Shown piece by piece: positions 9,446 to 19,668 of a stretch of DNA of 64,000 bases (position 1 is its first letter; the number at the start of each line of letters is the position of its first letter). The notes beneath the pieces were generated by a model. That model made no database searches, had not been told where the DNA came from, and saw only the letters and a list, made by a program, of their open reading frames with translations. The DNA comes from an uncultured Cryomorphaceae bacterium (GTDB lineage Bacteria > Bacteroidota > Bacteroidia > Flavobacteriales > Schleiferiaceae): positions 1 to 64,000 of the forward strand of contig CAJWFD010000005.1 in NCBI GenBank assembly GCA_913031435.1, written 5' to 3'. The position numbers and the translations under genes are program-made.

Positions 9446-11623
9446 CTACTTGCGATTTTTACGCTTCTTCTTAACCTTTCCTTTTACAACAGTCATTTCA
9501 TCAATCAAGTGAGATGCACCGGCATACTTATCGATAATGAACAGTGTATAGCGAATGTCCACAGAGATCGTACGCTGTAGTTGATCTTCAAAGAAGATGT
9601 CACCTGACATCGCTTCCCAGTTACCATCAAAAGCTGTACCGATCAAATGACCATCGCCGTTGATTACAGGAGAACCTGAATTACCACCGGTAATATCATT
9701 ATTAGAAATGAAGTTTACTACTAAATCTCCATTTTCGTCTGCATACTGACCATAGTCCTTAGCAGTATACAATTCTTTCAATTTCGCAGGAACCACGAAT
9801 TCATCATTCGTAGGATCTTCTTTTTGCATCACACCCTCAATGGTTGTGATGTAGTCATAATGCACAGCATCTTGCGGATCATAAGCGCCTACAACGCCCC
9901 ATGACATGCGTAGTGTAGAGTTTGCATCAGGTGCAAATGTTTTCTCAGGCATAGCCTTACGTAATCCGTCTGTAAACAAACGATAGCCTTTGTTCATTTT
10001 CTCGGATACCTCTGCATTACCACTTTGCGCACCAAAATATGCCTCAAGGAAACTACTTGAAACTTTTCCTCCAGCATCTGCAGCAAGAACATCTTTATCC
10101 ATTTCCACTAACCAAGCTTCTAGTGCTTCTTGAGATGCGTAGATGGAGTTGTCATAAACATCCTTGACCAATACACTCACGTCTCCACCCATACTATCGC
10201 GAACCTCAGCAAAAATACTTGGCTGCTGATCTGCTGGCGTGTTTTTCATCCACATACTCCAGAGTGCCTGTGCAAGATTACGGTCAACCTCTGCTTGATA
10301 TTCAGCAAAGTGGCTTTCCGCATAGGCAATCACCGCAGCTTTATCTCCATCTAGATCCTCTGAACTAGATAATGCACCCAGCATACGTGCTAATCGAAAA
10401 GCATACAAAGGCATAGATGCGCCACGAATACCTGCTTCCATCAAGTACACGCCGTTTTTCACTGTTGCGTCTGTTGATGCATAGGCTTCATTCAATAGCT
10501 CTAGAGCATTTGCATACTCCGAGCGACTCGCATCAGCATTTGCCCATTCAAGATAGCGGGCTTCAATAGCCTCTTTCTTTGCTTTAACCCTGTTTTTCTT
10601 TAGCTGCTCTGTTTGACCAATAAAGTATTTCCAATAATTGGCTGTAGATGCGTAATTAGAGGCTAGAGCGATACGAACTGCATCATCTGCATCCATAGCT
10701 TCTTTCATGATCGCTAGTTTCTGAGCACGGATCTCAACAACACTTGGGTTGTACAAACTGACTGCTTGATCAATACCTGTAGAGGTCAAGAACCTGTCTG
10801 TAGACCCTGGGAAACCAAAGACCATAGAGAAGTCACCTTCTTTAACACCATTCAAACTCACTGGCAAGTGATGCTTCGGCGTTAACGGTACGTTGTCTTC
10901 ACTAATTTCTGATGGATTACCCTCAGCATCAGCATAGATGCGGAACAGCGAAAAGTCTCCCGTGTGACGTGGCCACATCCAGTTATCTGTGTCACCACCG
11001 TACTTCCCAACACTACTAGGCGGTGCACCTACCAAGCGAACGTCCTGATAAGTGTTGAATACGAATAAATAATATTCGTTATTGTGAAAAAAGCTGCGAA
11101 CATATGCATTCTGCACGGTTCCTTCAGTAGCCTCTTTTGCTAATGCGCTACCAATTTCTTTTGCCTTAGCGGCACGCTGCGACTCCGTCATGTCATCCGT
11201 AAGTTCAGACATCACTTTATCCGTTACATCTTCCATACGCACCAGGATAGCGGCGGTAAGACCAGGATTAGTGCGTTCCTCTTCACGAGTCATGGACCAG
11301 AATCCATCCGTTAAATAGTCATTTTCTACGGTAGAGTGTGTTCGGATAGCATCATAACCACAATGGTGGTTCGTCATCATTAATCCCTGGTTTGAGATCA
11401 ATTCACCGGTACAAAATCCTCCAAGAGATACAATAGCATCCTTCACGGAGGCATTGTTGATGTCATATAATTCTTCCGCAGTAAGGTTTAATCCGTTTGC
11501 CCGCATTTCAGCGTGGTTCAAACGTTTTACTAACATAGGCAACCACATTCCTTCGTGGGCTGATGTGATTAGACTGCTGAATAAAAGGGCTAGGGTCAAT
11601 AAGCCCGCTGTGATTTTTCTCAT
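9446..11623 (-). CDS. S46 family dipeptidyl-peptidase (DPP7-like)
   Basis: A 725-residue periplasmic serine peptidase. It has a signal peptide (MRKITAGLLTLALLFSSLITSA) followed by HEGMWLPML, typical of S46 mature N-termini. The catalytic histidine lies in MTNHHCGYDAI (His86/87) and the nucleophile in GGNSGSPVING (Ser649). Eighteen residues after that serine is Gly667, in AFDGNWEAMSGD. In S46 enzymes glycine at this place goes with DPP7-type preference for hydrophobic P1 residues, while arginine marks the Asp/Glu-specific DPP11; the assignment therefore leans to DPP7. The C-terminal tail is Lys/Arg rich (KGKVKKKRKNRK). It releases dipeptides from oligopeptides for uptake. It converges with the DPP4-like gene across a shared terminator. 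Confidence 0.93.
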   Translation of the reverse strand: MRKITAGLLTLALLFSSLITSAHEGMWLPMLVKRLNHAEMRANGLNLTAEELYDINNASVKDAIVSLGGFCTGELISNQGLMMTNHHCGYDAIRTHSTVENDYLTDGFWSMTREEERTNPGLTAAILVRMEDVTDKVMSELTDDMTESQRAAKAKEIGSALAKEATEGTVQNAYVRSFFHNNEYYLFVFNTYQDVRLVGAPPSSVGKYGGDTDNWMWPRHTGDFSLFRIYADAEGNPSEISEDNVPLTPKHHLPVSLNGVKEGDFSMVFGFPGSTDRFLTSTGIDQAVSLYNPSVVEIRAQKLAIMKEAMDADDAVRIALASNYASTANYWKYFIGQTEQLKKNRVKAKKEAIEARYLEWANADASRSEYANALELLNEAYASTDATVKNGVYLMEAGIRGASMPLYAFRLARMLGALSSSEDLDGDKAAVIAYAESHFAEYQAEVDRNLAQALWSMWMKNTPADQQPSIFAEVRDSMGGDVSVLVKDVYDNSIYASQEALEAWLVEMDKDVLAADAGGKVSSSFLEAYFGAQSGNAEVSEKMNKGYRLFTDGLRKAMPEKTFAPDANSTLRMSWGVVGAYDPQDAVHYDYITTIEGVMQKEDPTNDEFVVPAKLKELYTAKDYGQYADENGDLVVNFISNNDITGGNSGSPVINGDGHLIGTAFDGNWEAMSGDIFFEDQLQRTISVDIRYTLFIIDKYAGASHLIDEMTVVKGKVKKKRKNRK

Positions 11624-11644
11624 GCTTTTTAGTTTCGGTTATCA

Positions 11645-11678
11645 AGAAAAAAGGCCCCGATTTTCCAAACAGGGCCTT
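11645..11678 (-). terminator. Rho-independent terminator after sucB
   Basis: On the minus strand AAGGCCC(T) pairs with (G)GGGCCTT across a short loop and is followed by a T-run. It lies about 65 bases beyond the sucB stop and just upstream of the S46 peptidase start, isolating that gene from the suc operon. Confidence 0.8.
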
Positions 11679-11744
11679 CAAATATAAGGATTTTCAATGC
11701 GTTAACTCCACTTGAAATGGTCAAAGCACATTGGGCGTATTGAT

Positions 11745-12944
11745 TTATAGTCCTAGAGCTTTAATTGGATTACCTCCCATTAAAAATTCTTCAGGGTTCT
11801 CTAAGGCTTCTTTCATAGCGACTAACGTACCGACACTTTCGCGCCCATCAATCACCCGGTGATCATAGCTTAGGGCCACGTACATCATGGGGCGTATCAC
11901 AACCTCACCATTTACGGCAATAGGACGCTGGATGATGTTGTGCATCCCTAGAATTGCACTTTGAGGTGGATTGATGATAGGCGTGGATAACATAGAGCCA
12001 AAAACTCCACCATTTGTAATGGTGAATGTTCCACCTGTCATCTCATCCAAGGTGATTTTACCATCACGTACTTTTGACGCTAATCGGCCAATTTCCTTTT
12101 CAACTCCAGCAAAATCCATGGTCTCTGCATTACGAAGAACTGGTACCATTAAGCCTTTAGGGCCACTAACCGCTATACTGATGTCTACAAAATCGTAACT
12201 GATTAATTCATTGCCGTCTATCATGCTGTTTGTAGCGGGATACATTTGCAATGCGCGCGTCGTAGCTAGCGTAAAGAAGCTCATAAAACCGAGCTTCACA
12301 CCATGTTTCGCAAAAAACTCGTCTTTGTATTTATTACGAACATCAAAAATTGGCTTCATGTCCACCTCATTAAAGGTGGTCAACATTGCCGTTTCGTTCT
12401 TGACGCTCACTAATCTGCTTGCAAGCTTGCGACGCAGACTACTCATTTTCTTACGTTCAGAATTACGTTCGCCTGATCCTACAGACCCCATGGAAGCGAT
12501 GGCCTCAATCACGTCTGCCTTGGTTACACGTCCATCTTTTCCTGAACCGTTAGGGACTTTAGCTCCTGACTCCGCCATCATTTTCTTCGCAGCTGGAGAG
12601 GCTGTACCTGTTGCATAGGTATCTGCCTGTGCCGCTATGGGTACTTGCTTTTCAGCTGTTGGAGCAGGGTTTGGTGCCGCGGCCGGAGCAGCTGAACCGT
12701 CAGGGCGAGGAGCGCTTGTGTCGATCAAGCATACTACTTGTCCTACTTCAACGACATCGCCTTCCTCAGCTTTTAAGGTAATAATACCTGCTTCTTCTGC
12801 GGGAAGTTCAAGAGTAGCCTTGTCAGAATCAACTTCTGCAACGGCTTGGTCTTTTTCCACATAGTCGCCATCACTGACTAACCATGTAGCTATTTCAACT
12901 TCTGTAATGGACTCGCCTGGTGAAGGCACTTTCATTTCTAACAT
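11745..12944 (-). CDS. sucB: 2-oxoglutarate dehydrogenase E2, dihydrolipoyl succinyltransferase
   Basis: A 399-residue E2 component of the 2-oxoglutarate dehydrogenase complex, which transfers succinyl from E1 to CoA in the TCA cycle. The order is one lipoyl domain (residues 1-76, lipoylated Lys42 in [12 protein letters not shown]), an Ala/Pro-rich linker (about 80-115), a peripheral-subunit-binding domain (about 115-150, ASPAAKKMM...GRVTKADV) and the catalytic domain (about 165-399). The active-site motif [11 protein letters not shown] holds His362 and Asp366. The succinyltransferase class is inferred from the linked E1. The gene starts 11 bases after the sucA stop, in one operon. The E3 subunit is not in the window. 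Confidence 0.95.
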   Translation of the reverse strand: MLEMKVPSPGESITEVEIATWLVSDGDYVEKDQAVAEVDSDKATLELPAEEAGIITLKAEEGDVVEVGQVVCLIDTSAPRPDGSAAPAAAPNPAPTAEKQVPIAAQADTYATGTASPAAKKMMAESGAKVPNGSGKDGRVTKADVIEAIASMGSVGSGERNSERKKMSSLRRKLASRLVSVKNETAMLTTFNEVDMKPIFDVRNKYKDEFFAKHGVKLGFMSFFTLATTRALQMYPATNSMIDGNELISYDFVDISIAVSGPKGLMVPVLRNAETMDFAGVEKEIGRLASKVRDGKITLDEMTGGTFTITNGGVFGSMLSTPIINPPQSAILGMHNIIQRPIAVNGEVVIRPMMYVALSYDHRVIDGRESVGTLVAMKEALENPEEFLMGGNPIKALGL

Positions 12945-12955
12945 ATCTCTATGGC

Positions 12956-15685
12956 TTAGATGCTAAATACTCGTTCAATTGTTTCGCGCTGACGCTGAAG
13001 GGCTACTTGATTAGAACCACTTGCTGTAGAAGCACTAGGTACGGGTGACACTAAGGTCAACTTCTGATGCATCTGCCACAGCATGTAGGTCCATGCGCCC
13101 ATGTTGGCTGGCTCTTCTTGTGCCCAAACATATTGAGTCGCATTAGCATATTTTGCTATTTCATCTTTGATTGCTATATCGTCAAGAGGGTAAAGCTGCT
13201 CTATGCGCACAATTGCAACATCATTGGCCTCTATTTTTTCTCTTTCCTCTAAGAGCTCGTAGTACAGTTTTCCTGAACACAAGACCACTTTAGTAACTTC
13301 TGCTGGCACAACATCGAAGTCTGGAATGATAGGCTGAAAAGATCCGTTTGCCAACTCTTCCATAGTGCTTTTAACCCTTGGGTGGCGCAACAGACTCTTT
13401 GGAGACATGACCACCAATGGACGGCGGAAATGACGCTTTTGCTGTCTTCTTAACAGGTGATAAAAATTCGCAGGCGTGGTACAGTTTGCCACGGTCATGT
13501 TTTCCTGTGCGCAAAGCTGCAAGAAACGTTCTAGTCTTGCAGAACTATGTTCAGCACCTTGACCTTCATAACCATGCGGAAGCAGTAATACCAATCCATT
13601 CTGGACTTTCCATTTGTCTTCTGCTGCTGCAAGAAACTGATCAATCATGATCTGAGCACCGTTTGCGAAGTCACCAAACTGGGCTTCCCAAATGGTTAGC
13701 GTATCCGGAGTAACCATAGCATATCCGTAATCAAAACCCATCACGGCATACTCACTCAGTAGTGAATTATAGATGGCAAAACGACCTTGTTTTCCCGGAA
13801 ACTCATTGAGCAAACACACTTCCTGTCCACTGTCTTCCACCGTTAAGATTGCGTGACGGTGTGAGAAGGTTCCACGCTCTACATCTTCCCCTGAAAAACG
13901 AACATTATAGTCTTCTGCAAGGAGTGAGCCGTACGCCAAAAGCTCCGCCATTCCCCAATCCACACTATTACGCTGTTTTGAAACTTGGTCAGCGCGATCT
14001 TTCATTAATCGCTCCGTCTTGCGCAAGAATTTTTTGTCTTTTGGAAGCGTAGTGATGAACTCTCCAATATTTCTAAGACGGGCTAAATCAAAAGTAGTGT
14101 CCGTTGGTTTAAGCATGTCACCTGGCTCAGCGCCGGGATACCCTGTCCATTCCTCTTGCATAAAAGGAGTGATCACATTTAGCTCTATTTTTTTAGACTC
14201 GTCAAAATCTGCTTCTAGCATTGTCTTAAATTCCGATTGCATTTCATCAACCATATGCTTATTGGCAATACCCTCAGATAATAATTTCTGTGTATAAATT
14301 TCACGCGGATTCAGATGGGCAGATATTGCTTTATACAGAAGAGGTTGCGTGAAGCGAGGCTCGTCACCTTCATTGTGACCATATTTACGATAACACAAAA
14401 GGTCTATGAAAATATCACGTTCAAAGCGCTGGCGGTATTCTATCGCCAATCTCATTGCGTGAACCAGTGCCTCTGAATCGTCTCCATTGACATGAAGAAC
14501 AGGAGCAAGAATTACTTTAGCAATGTCCGTGCAATAGGTAGAGGAACGTGCATCTTTATAATTAGTGGTGAATCCTACCTGATTATTAATCACTATATGT
14601 AACGTCCCACCAGTTTTATATCCGTCTAGCGTCTCCATTTGAACCGTTTCGTATACGACTCCTTGAGCGGCGATAGCGGCGTCTCCGTGAATGAGAATTG
14701 GCAATACTTTATTGCCATCACTGTTATAGTCCTTATTTATTTTTGCACGTGTAATGCCCTCTACTACTGGATCCACTGCCTCTAAGTGCGATGGATTAGG
14801 CGCTATATTCATTTTAACCGAGTGGCCGTCGATGGTTTTTTGCGTGGTCGTGTATCCCAAATGGTACTTCACGTCGCCCTCAATAGTAACATCGGCAAAA
14901 GCTTTACCCTCGAATTCCGAAAATATCTGTTCTCTGGGCTTCCCAAAAACGTTGGTTAATACATTTAACCTTCCACGATGCGCCATGCCCAAGACAAATT
15001 CCTTGACACCATGACGAGCTCCGTGGTTAATGACTTCATCCAATCCTGGAATAAGAGATTCAGCACCCTCAATAGAAAATCGTTTTTGACCCACAAACTT
15101 GGTATTCAAAAAAGACTCAAAACTAACCGCTTGATTCAGTTTGTGGAGAATGTGCTTTTTCTCTTTTGTGCTAAGCTTAGGCTGGTTGTCATCTTTATGG
15201 ATCCATTCCTTAACCCAGTTTCGGCGTTCATCGTTGCGAATATAATTATACTCGACACCTATGCTTTGACAGTAAATAAGTTCCAGATGCTCAATGATTT
15301 CGCGCAACTTACGAGGGCCAGAAGCTCCTAATTCTGTAGCTGCATTGAACGATATGTCAAGATCGTCTTTTGACAATCCAAAGTTCTCTATCGCTAAGGT
15401 GGGCTTGTACTCTCTGCGCTCACGAACAGGATTAGTATGGGTAAACAAGTGGCCTCTTGAACGGTAACCTTGAATAAGGTTAAGAACATGAAACTCTTTA
15501 ATCACCTCATCCGAAGCGCCGGCTTGAACTAAATCTTCTTCTGAGTAGACCTCCTTCGCAAAGTCATACCCTTGGAAAAACGCCCTCCATCCAGGTTCAA
15601 TACCGTCAGGATTTTTGAGATAGCTTTCGTACTGTTCATCTATGAACTGTGCATGTACACTGCCTAAAAATGAAAATCTATCCAT
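12956..15685 (-). CDS. sucA: 2-oxoglutarate dehydrogenase E1
   Basis: A 909-residue thiamine-diphosphate-dependent E1 that decarboxylates 2-oxoglutarate and succinylates E2. Visible family features include the N-terminal E2-binding segment ([21 protein letters not shown]), [15 protein letters not shown], the ThDP-binding GDAAIAAQG region, and the transketolase-like pyrimidine domain with GQDAEHSS-type sequence [19 protein letters not shown] place the start at the ATG at 15685 ([14 protein letters not shown]), which matches the usual Bacteroidota N-terminus. The upstream ATG at 15706 adds seven residues and would sit directly against a -7 box (TATTTTTG, 15708-15715). It is the first gene of a sucAB operon. 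Confidence 0.96.
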   Translation of the reverse strand: MDRFSFLGSVHAQFIDEQYESYLKNPDGIEPGWRAFFQGYDFAKEVYSEEDLVQAGASDEVIKEFHVLNLIQGYRSRGHLFTHTNPVRERREYKPTLAIENFGLSKDDLDISFNAATELGASGPRKLREIIEHLELIYCQSIGVEYNYIRNDERRNWVKEWIHKDDNQPKLSTKEKKHILHKLNQAVSFESFLNTKFVGQKRFSIEGAESLIPGLDEVINHGARHGVKEFVLGMAHRGRLNVLTNVFGKPREQIFSEFEGKAFADVTIEGDVKYHLGYTTTQKTIDGHSVKMNIAPNPSHLEAVDPVVEGITRAKINKDYNSDGNKVLPILIHGDAAIAAQGVVYETVQMETLDGYKTGGTLHIVINNQVGFTTNYKDARSSTYCTDIAKVILAPVLHVNGDDSEALVHAMRLAIEYRQRFERDIFIDLLCYRKYGHNEGDEPRFTQPLLYKAISAHLNPREIYTQKLLSEGIANKHMVDEMQSEFKTMLEADFDESKKIELNVITPFMQEEWTGYPGAEPGDMLKPTDTTFDLARLRNIGEFITTLPKDKKFLRKTERLMKDRADQVSKQRNSVDWGMAELLAYGSLLAEDYNVRFSGEDVERGTFSHRHAILTVEDSGQEVCLLNEFPGKQGRFAIYNSLLSEYAVMGFDYGYAMVTPDTLTIWEAQFGDFANGAQIMIDQFLAAAEDKWKVQNGLVLLLPHGYEGQGAEHSSARLERFLQLCAQENMTVANCTTPANFYHLLRRQQKRHFRRPLVVMSPKSLLRHPRVKSTMEELANGSFQPIIPDFDVVPAEVTKVVLCSGKLYYELLEEREKIEANDVAIVRIEQLYPLDDIAIKDEIAKYANATQYVWAQEEPANMGAWTYMLWQMHQKLTLVSPVPSASTASGSNQVALQRQRETIERVFSI

Positions 15686-15707
15686 TTCAATGTGTTGGAA
15701 ATTCATT

Positions 15708-15715
15708 CAAAAATA
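15708..15715 (-). promoter_or_regulatory. -7 box TATTTTTG of the sucAB operon
   Basis: An exact TAnnTTTG match on the minus strand. A TTG lies 16 bases upstream (15732-15734), shorter than the usual 19. Transcription would begin around 15703, giving a leader of about 18 bases to the ATG at 15685 and supporting that start. Confidence 0.5.
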
Positions 15716-15800
15716 CAACACAAAACGTGGGCAAGTATTGGATTGTAACAATAATCATAGCGGCTTATCATGTGGTACTGTTAATGCATAGCCGCATTTC

Positions 15801-15829
15801 AAAAAAAGCCCCAGAATGGGGCTTTTTTT
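15801..15829. terminator. Bidirectional terminator after the DUF2795 gene
   Basis: AAAAAAAGCCCC-AGAAT-GGGGCTTTTTTT is a perfect short hairpin with T-runs on both strands. It directly abuts the stop codon of the DUF2795 gene (15830-15832). Confidence 0.88.
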
Positions 15830-16054
15830 CTAATATTCTTCTTCGTTCCAAAGGAAATCTTCCTCAGAAGGATAGTCGGGCCAAATCTCTTCGATACCCT
15901 CGTATGTTTCCTCTTCTTCCTCTTCGATAGCTTGTAGGTTTTCTACAACTTCAAGAGGGGCGCCTGTGCGAATGGCATAATCAATAAGCTCATCACGAGT
16001 TGCAGGCCATGGGGCATCACTCAAGTAGGATGCTAATTCTAAAGTCCAGTACAT
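15830..16054 (-). CDS. DUF2795 domain small acidic protein
   Basis: A 74-residue cytoplasmic protein. The first half (MYWTLELASYLSDAPWPATR, DELIDYAIRTGAPLEVVENL) is the conserved DUF2795 helical core; the second half is very acidic (EEEEEE, then EEDFLWNEEEY). The length and the near-invariant N-terminus match the common Bacteroidota form. It stands alone, with its own consensus promoter (16089-16118) and a terminator at its stop codon, so it is probably a single, well-expressed gene. Function unknown. Confidence 0.9.
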   Translation of the reverse strand: MYWTLELASYLSDAPWPATRDELIDYAIRTGAPLEVVENLQAIEEEEEETYEGIEEIWPDYPSEEDFLWNEEEY

Positions 16055-16088
16055 AATTTATATCGAACGTTTAATTCTTTATTTTGTG

Positions 16089-16118
16089 CAAATGTAGTTT
16101 TTTACTTCACTTGTGCAA
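16089..16118 (-). promoter_or_regulatory. Consensus Bacteroidota promoter of the DUF2795 gene
   Basis: On the minus strand TTG (16116-16118) is followed after exactly 19 bases by TACATTTG (16089-16096), a full match to the -33 TTG / -7 TAnnTTTG consensus. Predicted transcription start is near 16084, about 30 bases before the ATG. Confidence 0.75.
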
Positions 16119-16142
16119 CTTCCTTGGTGAAAATGTAAGGTG

Positions 16143-16685
16143 CTAATAATTAGGTGTCCAAACTACTTCATCCAATCCTTCTGTGTACAGAACATATCTC
16201 GCTTGCACAAACAAGAAGTCAGAGAGCCTATTTAAAAACAGTGGGATTTCAGCCTTTACCTCGACCTGCTCTGATAAAGCTACTATGAGTCGTTCACTTC
16301 TTCTACAGATCGTACGCGCGACATGACACATGGACGATGCTTTAGAGCCATTTGGAAGAATAAAATTCTTGAGCTCCGGTAATTCTTGACTCCAACTGTC
16401 TATTTGAGACTCAAGCTGTAGGACAAGTGATGAATTGATCTTAGGCATTGGAAATGAAGCCTTTCTATCCAGTGCTAAATACGACCCCATCGAAAACAAC
16501 TCTGACTGAATCTCATGAAGCATTGGGAAGCAACCCTGTGGAACTTCGGCTGAAACAAGACCTATCCATGAGTTTAATTCATCTAGTGTACCATACGCTT
16601 CTAACCGCATGTCAGACTTAGACACCCTGGTGCCAGTAAGTAGTGAGGTTGTTCCCTTGTCTCCTGTTTTTGTATATATTTTCAC
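16143..16685 (-). CDS. Cob(I)alamin adenosyltransferase, PduO type
   Basis: A 180-residue ATP:cob(I)alamin adenosyltransferase, which makes adenosylcobalamin. It opens with the family's ATP-binding signature MKIYTKTGDKGTTSLLTG and continues with AYGTLDELNSWIGL. The later helix carries ARTICRRSERLIVAL and LNRLSDFLFVQAR, the cobalamin/ATP site residues of PduO-type trimers. The start is GTG at 16685, whose G is shared with the purF stop (TAGTG), so it is translationally coupled to purF. No B12-dependent enzyme is in the window; the usual client in this phylum is methylmalonyl-CoA mutase. Confidence 0.92.
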   Translation of the reverse strand: MKIYTKTGDKGTTSLLTGTRVSKSDMRLEAYGTLDELNSWIGLVSAEVPQGCFPMLHEIQSELFSMGSYLALDRKASFPMPKINSSLVLQLESQIDSWSQELPELKNFILPNGSKASSMCHVARTICRRSERLIVALSEQVEVKAEIPLFLNRLSDFLFVQARYVLYTEGLDEVVWTPNY

Positions 16686-18580
16686 TAGTAGGCGCGTTCT
16701 TTTTTTCCTTCAACATAGAAAATAAAGCTCTTGTTCACGACTCTATTTCCTCCTTCCGTTGGATAGTTTCCCGTGAAGTACCAATCCCCCGGATGGTTTG
16801 GGCAGCTCATATGAAGGTCCTCAATGTCTTGATAGACGATGCTGACTTTCGCTCGAACCTCAGGTGGCGTCAATAATTCAGCAATCTTATCACTAATTTC
16901 TACTGCCGTAAATGGCTCATAAATTTCTTTTACAAAATTCTTGATCTCACTATCCGGCATCGACTCCTGTGCTTTACACTTTTGGTATATTTCTTCAATT
17001 AAATAAGATCGACCAGATTCTGTTAACAGTGCCACTGCTGCTCGAAAGGCAATGAAATCACCCATTCGCGCCATATCAATCCCATAGCAATCCGGATAAC
17101 GAATTTGCGGGGCAGAAGAGGCAACTATAATATGCTTGGGAGACAATCTGTCAAATATTTTAAGGATACTTTGCTTAAGCGTGGTGCCTCTTACAATGCT
17201 ATCATCTATGGCAACCAAATTGTCATTAGGCCCAACGGATCCGTGGGTGATGTCATACACATGACTTACTAATTCATTTCTAGTGCTGTCATCTGCTATA
17301 AACGTACGAAGTTTCACATCCTTCCATGCTACTTTTTCCACCCTTGGTCTAATGGCTAGAATTTCCTTTAGTTGTTCATCCGTAGGAGTTCCAAGCGCCT
17401 TTATTCTGTCAAATTTAATATTGTTGAAATGGTCTTCCATTCCCTTCACAACACCATAGTAACTAACCTCAGCCGTATTTGGAATGAATGAGAATACTGT
17501 ATTCTCAACGTCTCCTTCTACTTTTTCTACCAGTTTTGGGACCAACCTACGGCCCAGCTCTACGCGTTCTTTGTAAATATCTCTATCGTTCCCTCTCGAG
17601 AAGTAAATACGTTCAAAAGAACACGCTTTGAACGCTAGAGGCTCCTTAATCTGCTCAATAGATACCTCACCATGATGCTTCACGATCAGCGCAGCCCCAG
17701 GAGGGATCTCTGAAATAGCGTCTGTAGGGAGATTCATTGCTGATTGAATGACGGGACGCTCAGATGCTACCACTACAATCTCGTCATCATAGTAATAAAA
17801 GGCAGGCCGAACGCCAGCAGGATCACGCAACACGAATGAATCTCCGTGTCCCATCATGCCGGCCATAGCATAACCACCATCCCATTTCTTAGAAGCATTT
17901 TTAAGGACACCCGCAACATCTAATCGCCTTGCAATTTCAGCAGTCGCCTCTTTTTTGCTGAAACCTTCTTCTTTTAACTCATAGTACAAACGGTCATTTT
18001 CCTCATCAAGGAAATGGCCGATTTTCTCCATAATGGTAACCGTATCCGCTTTTTCTTTTGGGTGTTGCCCTAGCTCCACTAGTTCAGAAAAAAGATCATC
18101 AACATTAGTCATGTTGAAGTTACCTGCAACAATTAAATTTCGGGTTGGCCAATTGTTTTGACGCAAAAACGGATGACATGCCTCAATCGTATTTCCACCA
18201 TAGGTTCCATAACGCAAGTGTCCTAAAAACACTTCACCTGTAAAGGGAAGGTTTTTCTTTAGCCATGCTACGTCTTTCAATAATTCTGTGTTCGTACCAA
18301 TTCCTTCCGCTATTCTGCCTTGAATTTTCCCGAAAATGTCTCCAATACTATTGGGATCTACACTTCTGTACCTAGAGATATAACGGGTGCCAGGGTCCAT
18401 GTTAAGCTTTATATTCGCTATACCTGCCCCGTCTTGACCACGATTGCGCTGTTTCTCCATCAGAAGGTACATTTTGTTCAGGCCATAAAAAGCCGTACCG
18501 TACTTCTCAACGTAGTACTCTAGAGGTTTTCTGAGTCTTACAAATGCAAGGCCACATTCGTGTTTGATCGCGTCACTCAT
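16685..18580 (-). CDS. purF: Amidophosphoribosyltransferase
   Basis: A 631-residue PurF that makes phosphoribosylamine from PRPP and glutamine, the first step of purine synthesis. With the ATG at 18580 the protein begins MSDAIKHECGLAFVRL, so the N-terminal nucleophile Cys9 is exposed after removal of an eight-residue propeptide; the frame extends 17 codons further upstream, but those residues are not family-like. The glutaminase domain has QRNRGQDGAG and FLGHLRYGTYGG. The phosphoribosyltransferase domain has the PRPP loop VAIDDSIVRGTT. It is longer than E. coli PurF, as is usual in Bacteroidota. It lies downstream of two kynurenine-pathway genes on the same strand and overlaps the adenosyltransferase gene. 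Confidence 0.94.
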   Translation of the reverse strand: MSDAIKHECGLAFVRLRKPLEYYVEKYGTAFYGLNKMYLLMEKQRNRGQDGAGIANIKLNMDPGTRYISRYRSVDPNSIGDIFGKIQGRIAEGIGTNTELLKDVAWLKKNLPFTGEVFLGHLRYGTYGGNTIEACHPFLRQNNWPTRNLIVAGNFNMTNVDDLFSELVELGQHPKEKADTVTIMEKIGHFLDEENDRLYYELKEEGFSKKEATAEIARRLDVAGVLKNASKKWDGGYAMAGMMGHGDSFVLRDPAGVRPAFYYYDDEIVVVASERPVIQSAMNLPTDAISEIPPGAALIVKHHGEVSIEQIKEPLAFKACSFERIYFSRGNDRDIYKERVELGRRLVPKLVEKVEGDVENTVFSFIPNTAEVSYYGVVKGMEDHFNNIKFDRIKALGTPTDEQLKEILAIRPRVEKVAWKDVKLRTFIADDSTRNELVSHVYDITHGSVGPNDNLVAIDDSIVRGTTLKQSILKIFDRLSPKHIIVASSAPQIRYPDCYGIDMARMGDFIAFRAAVALLTESGRSYLIEEIYQKCKAQESMPDSEIKNFVKEIYEPFTAVEISDKIAELLTPPEVRAKVSIVYQDIEDLHMSCPNHPGDWYFTGNYPTEGGNRVVNKSFIFYVEGKKERAY

Positions 18581-18637
18581 AAAAGGAAAATTGTAAGAAG
18601 CGAAATTACCATAATTCACTCCCGTTATCAAGAATGT

Positions 18638-19666
18638 TTAGATGAATTGCTGGAGATCTAAATTCAGCCACTCGAGGGCCGCTCCATGGAGCAACTTTCC
18701 TTTCCGCTCTTCACTCCAAGGCATACTGCCAATAAGCTTTCCAGGATCTAACTCACCCAGTGGAAACGGATAGTCTGTGCCTAGAGCTACTCTGTTCTCG
18801 CCCACCATTTCAACGATATGATCTAGCATTTTTTGATCATGAACGAGAGAGTCTAACCAAAATTGGCCTAAATACTTCTCTGGTGAAACAGGGTTATCTA
18901 TCGCTACAAGATCCGGACGTACATCAAAGCCATGCTTTATCCTTCCCAATGTTGCAGGAAAAGACCCACCACCATGGGCTATAGCAATGCGAAGTTTTGG
19001 TAGTCGTTCAAAGACGCCGCCAAATATTAACGAGCATATAGCCAGAGAGCTTTCCGCGGGCATACCAACCAACCAAGGCAACCAATATTTAGGCATTTTT
19101 TCCTTTGCCATCATGTCCCAAGGATGGACAAAAACAGCCATATCCAAATCTTGACAAGCCTCGAAAAACGGAAACAACTCCGGTGCATCTAAATTCCAAT
19201 CATTCACATGCGTACCTATCTCAATGCCTTTCAGTCCAATTTCCTTGCACCTTATTAGCTCTTGAATAGCTAACTCAGGACTCTGCATAGGTACCGTTCC
19301 TAAGCCAACAAAACGCTTAGGCTGCTTGACACAAATCTCAGCGATATGGTCGTTTAAAAACCTCGCGACCTCCAAAGTGTCTTTGGGCTTTGCCCAATAA
19401 CTAAACATTACAGGTACAGTTGAAAGTACCTGAACATCCACGCTATGCTGTTCACAATCTAACAAGCGCGCAGCGGGGTCCCAGCAATTTGCTCCTACCT
19501 CTCTAAAAAATGTTTCATCTTTCATCATTCTGGCGCATGACGGCATATGATGGTCCAGTGATATAAAGCCTCCATAACCAAACCTTTCTTGAAAATTCGG
19601 GATGTCCCTTGGGAGTATATGGGTATGAATATCTATCGTGAAATTTCTTGAAGTCAGCTCACACAT
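18638..19666 (-). CDS. nbaD: 2-amino-3-carboxymuconate-6-semialdehyde decarboxylase (ACMSD)
   Basis: A 342-residue amidohydrolase-fold metal enzyme. It has the zinc ligands of ACMSD in order: IDIHTHILP (His14, His16), VFVHPWDMM (His181), and GTDYPFPLGE (Asp298), plus HGGGSFP (His231). ACMSD decarboxylates 2-amino-3-carboxymuconate semialdehyde to 2-aminomuconate semialdehyde, steering the kynurenine pathway to complete degradation and away from quinolinate/NAD. It starts 2 bases after the upstream dioxygenase gene ends, so the two successive enzymes are coupled. The opposite arm of the cluster supplies the next steps. Confidence 0.93.
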   Translation of the reverse strand: MCELTSRNFTIDIHTHILPRDIPNFQERFGYGGFISLDHHMPSCARMMKDETFFREVGANCWDPAARLLDCEQHSVDVQVLSTVPVMFSYWAKPKDTLEVARFLNDHIAEICVKQPKRFVGLGTVPMQSPELAIQELIRCKEIGLKGIEIGTHVNDWNLDAPELFPFFEACQDLDMAVFVHPWDMMAKEKMPKYWLPWLVGMPAESSLAICSLIFGGVFERLPKLRIAIAHGGGSFPATLGRIKHGFDVRPDLVAIDNPVSPEKYLGQFWLDSLVHDQKMLDHIVEMVGENRVALGTDYPFPLGELDPGKLIGSMPWSEERKGKLLHGAALEWLNLDLQQFI

Positions 19667-19668
19667 AC

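Noticed and set aside
15748-15796. CATAGCGGC / CATAGCCGC imperfect repeat between sucA and the DUF2795 terminator
   Set aside because: Short, imperfect and without a promoter or partner site; probably chance.
16643-16876. Open frames on the opposite strand of purF, sucA, the RND pump and other long genes
   Set aside because: They are shadows of well-supported genes and show no family features.
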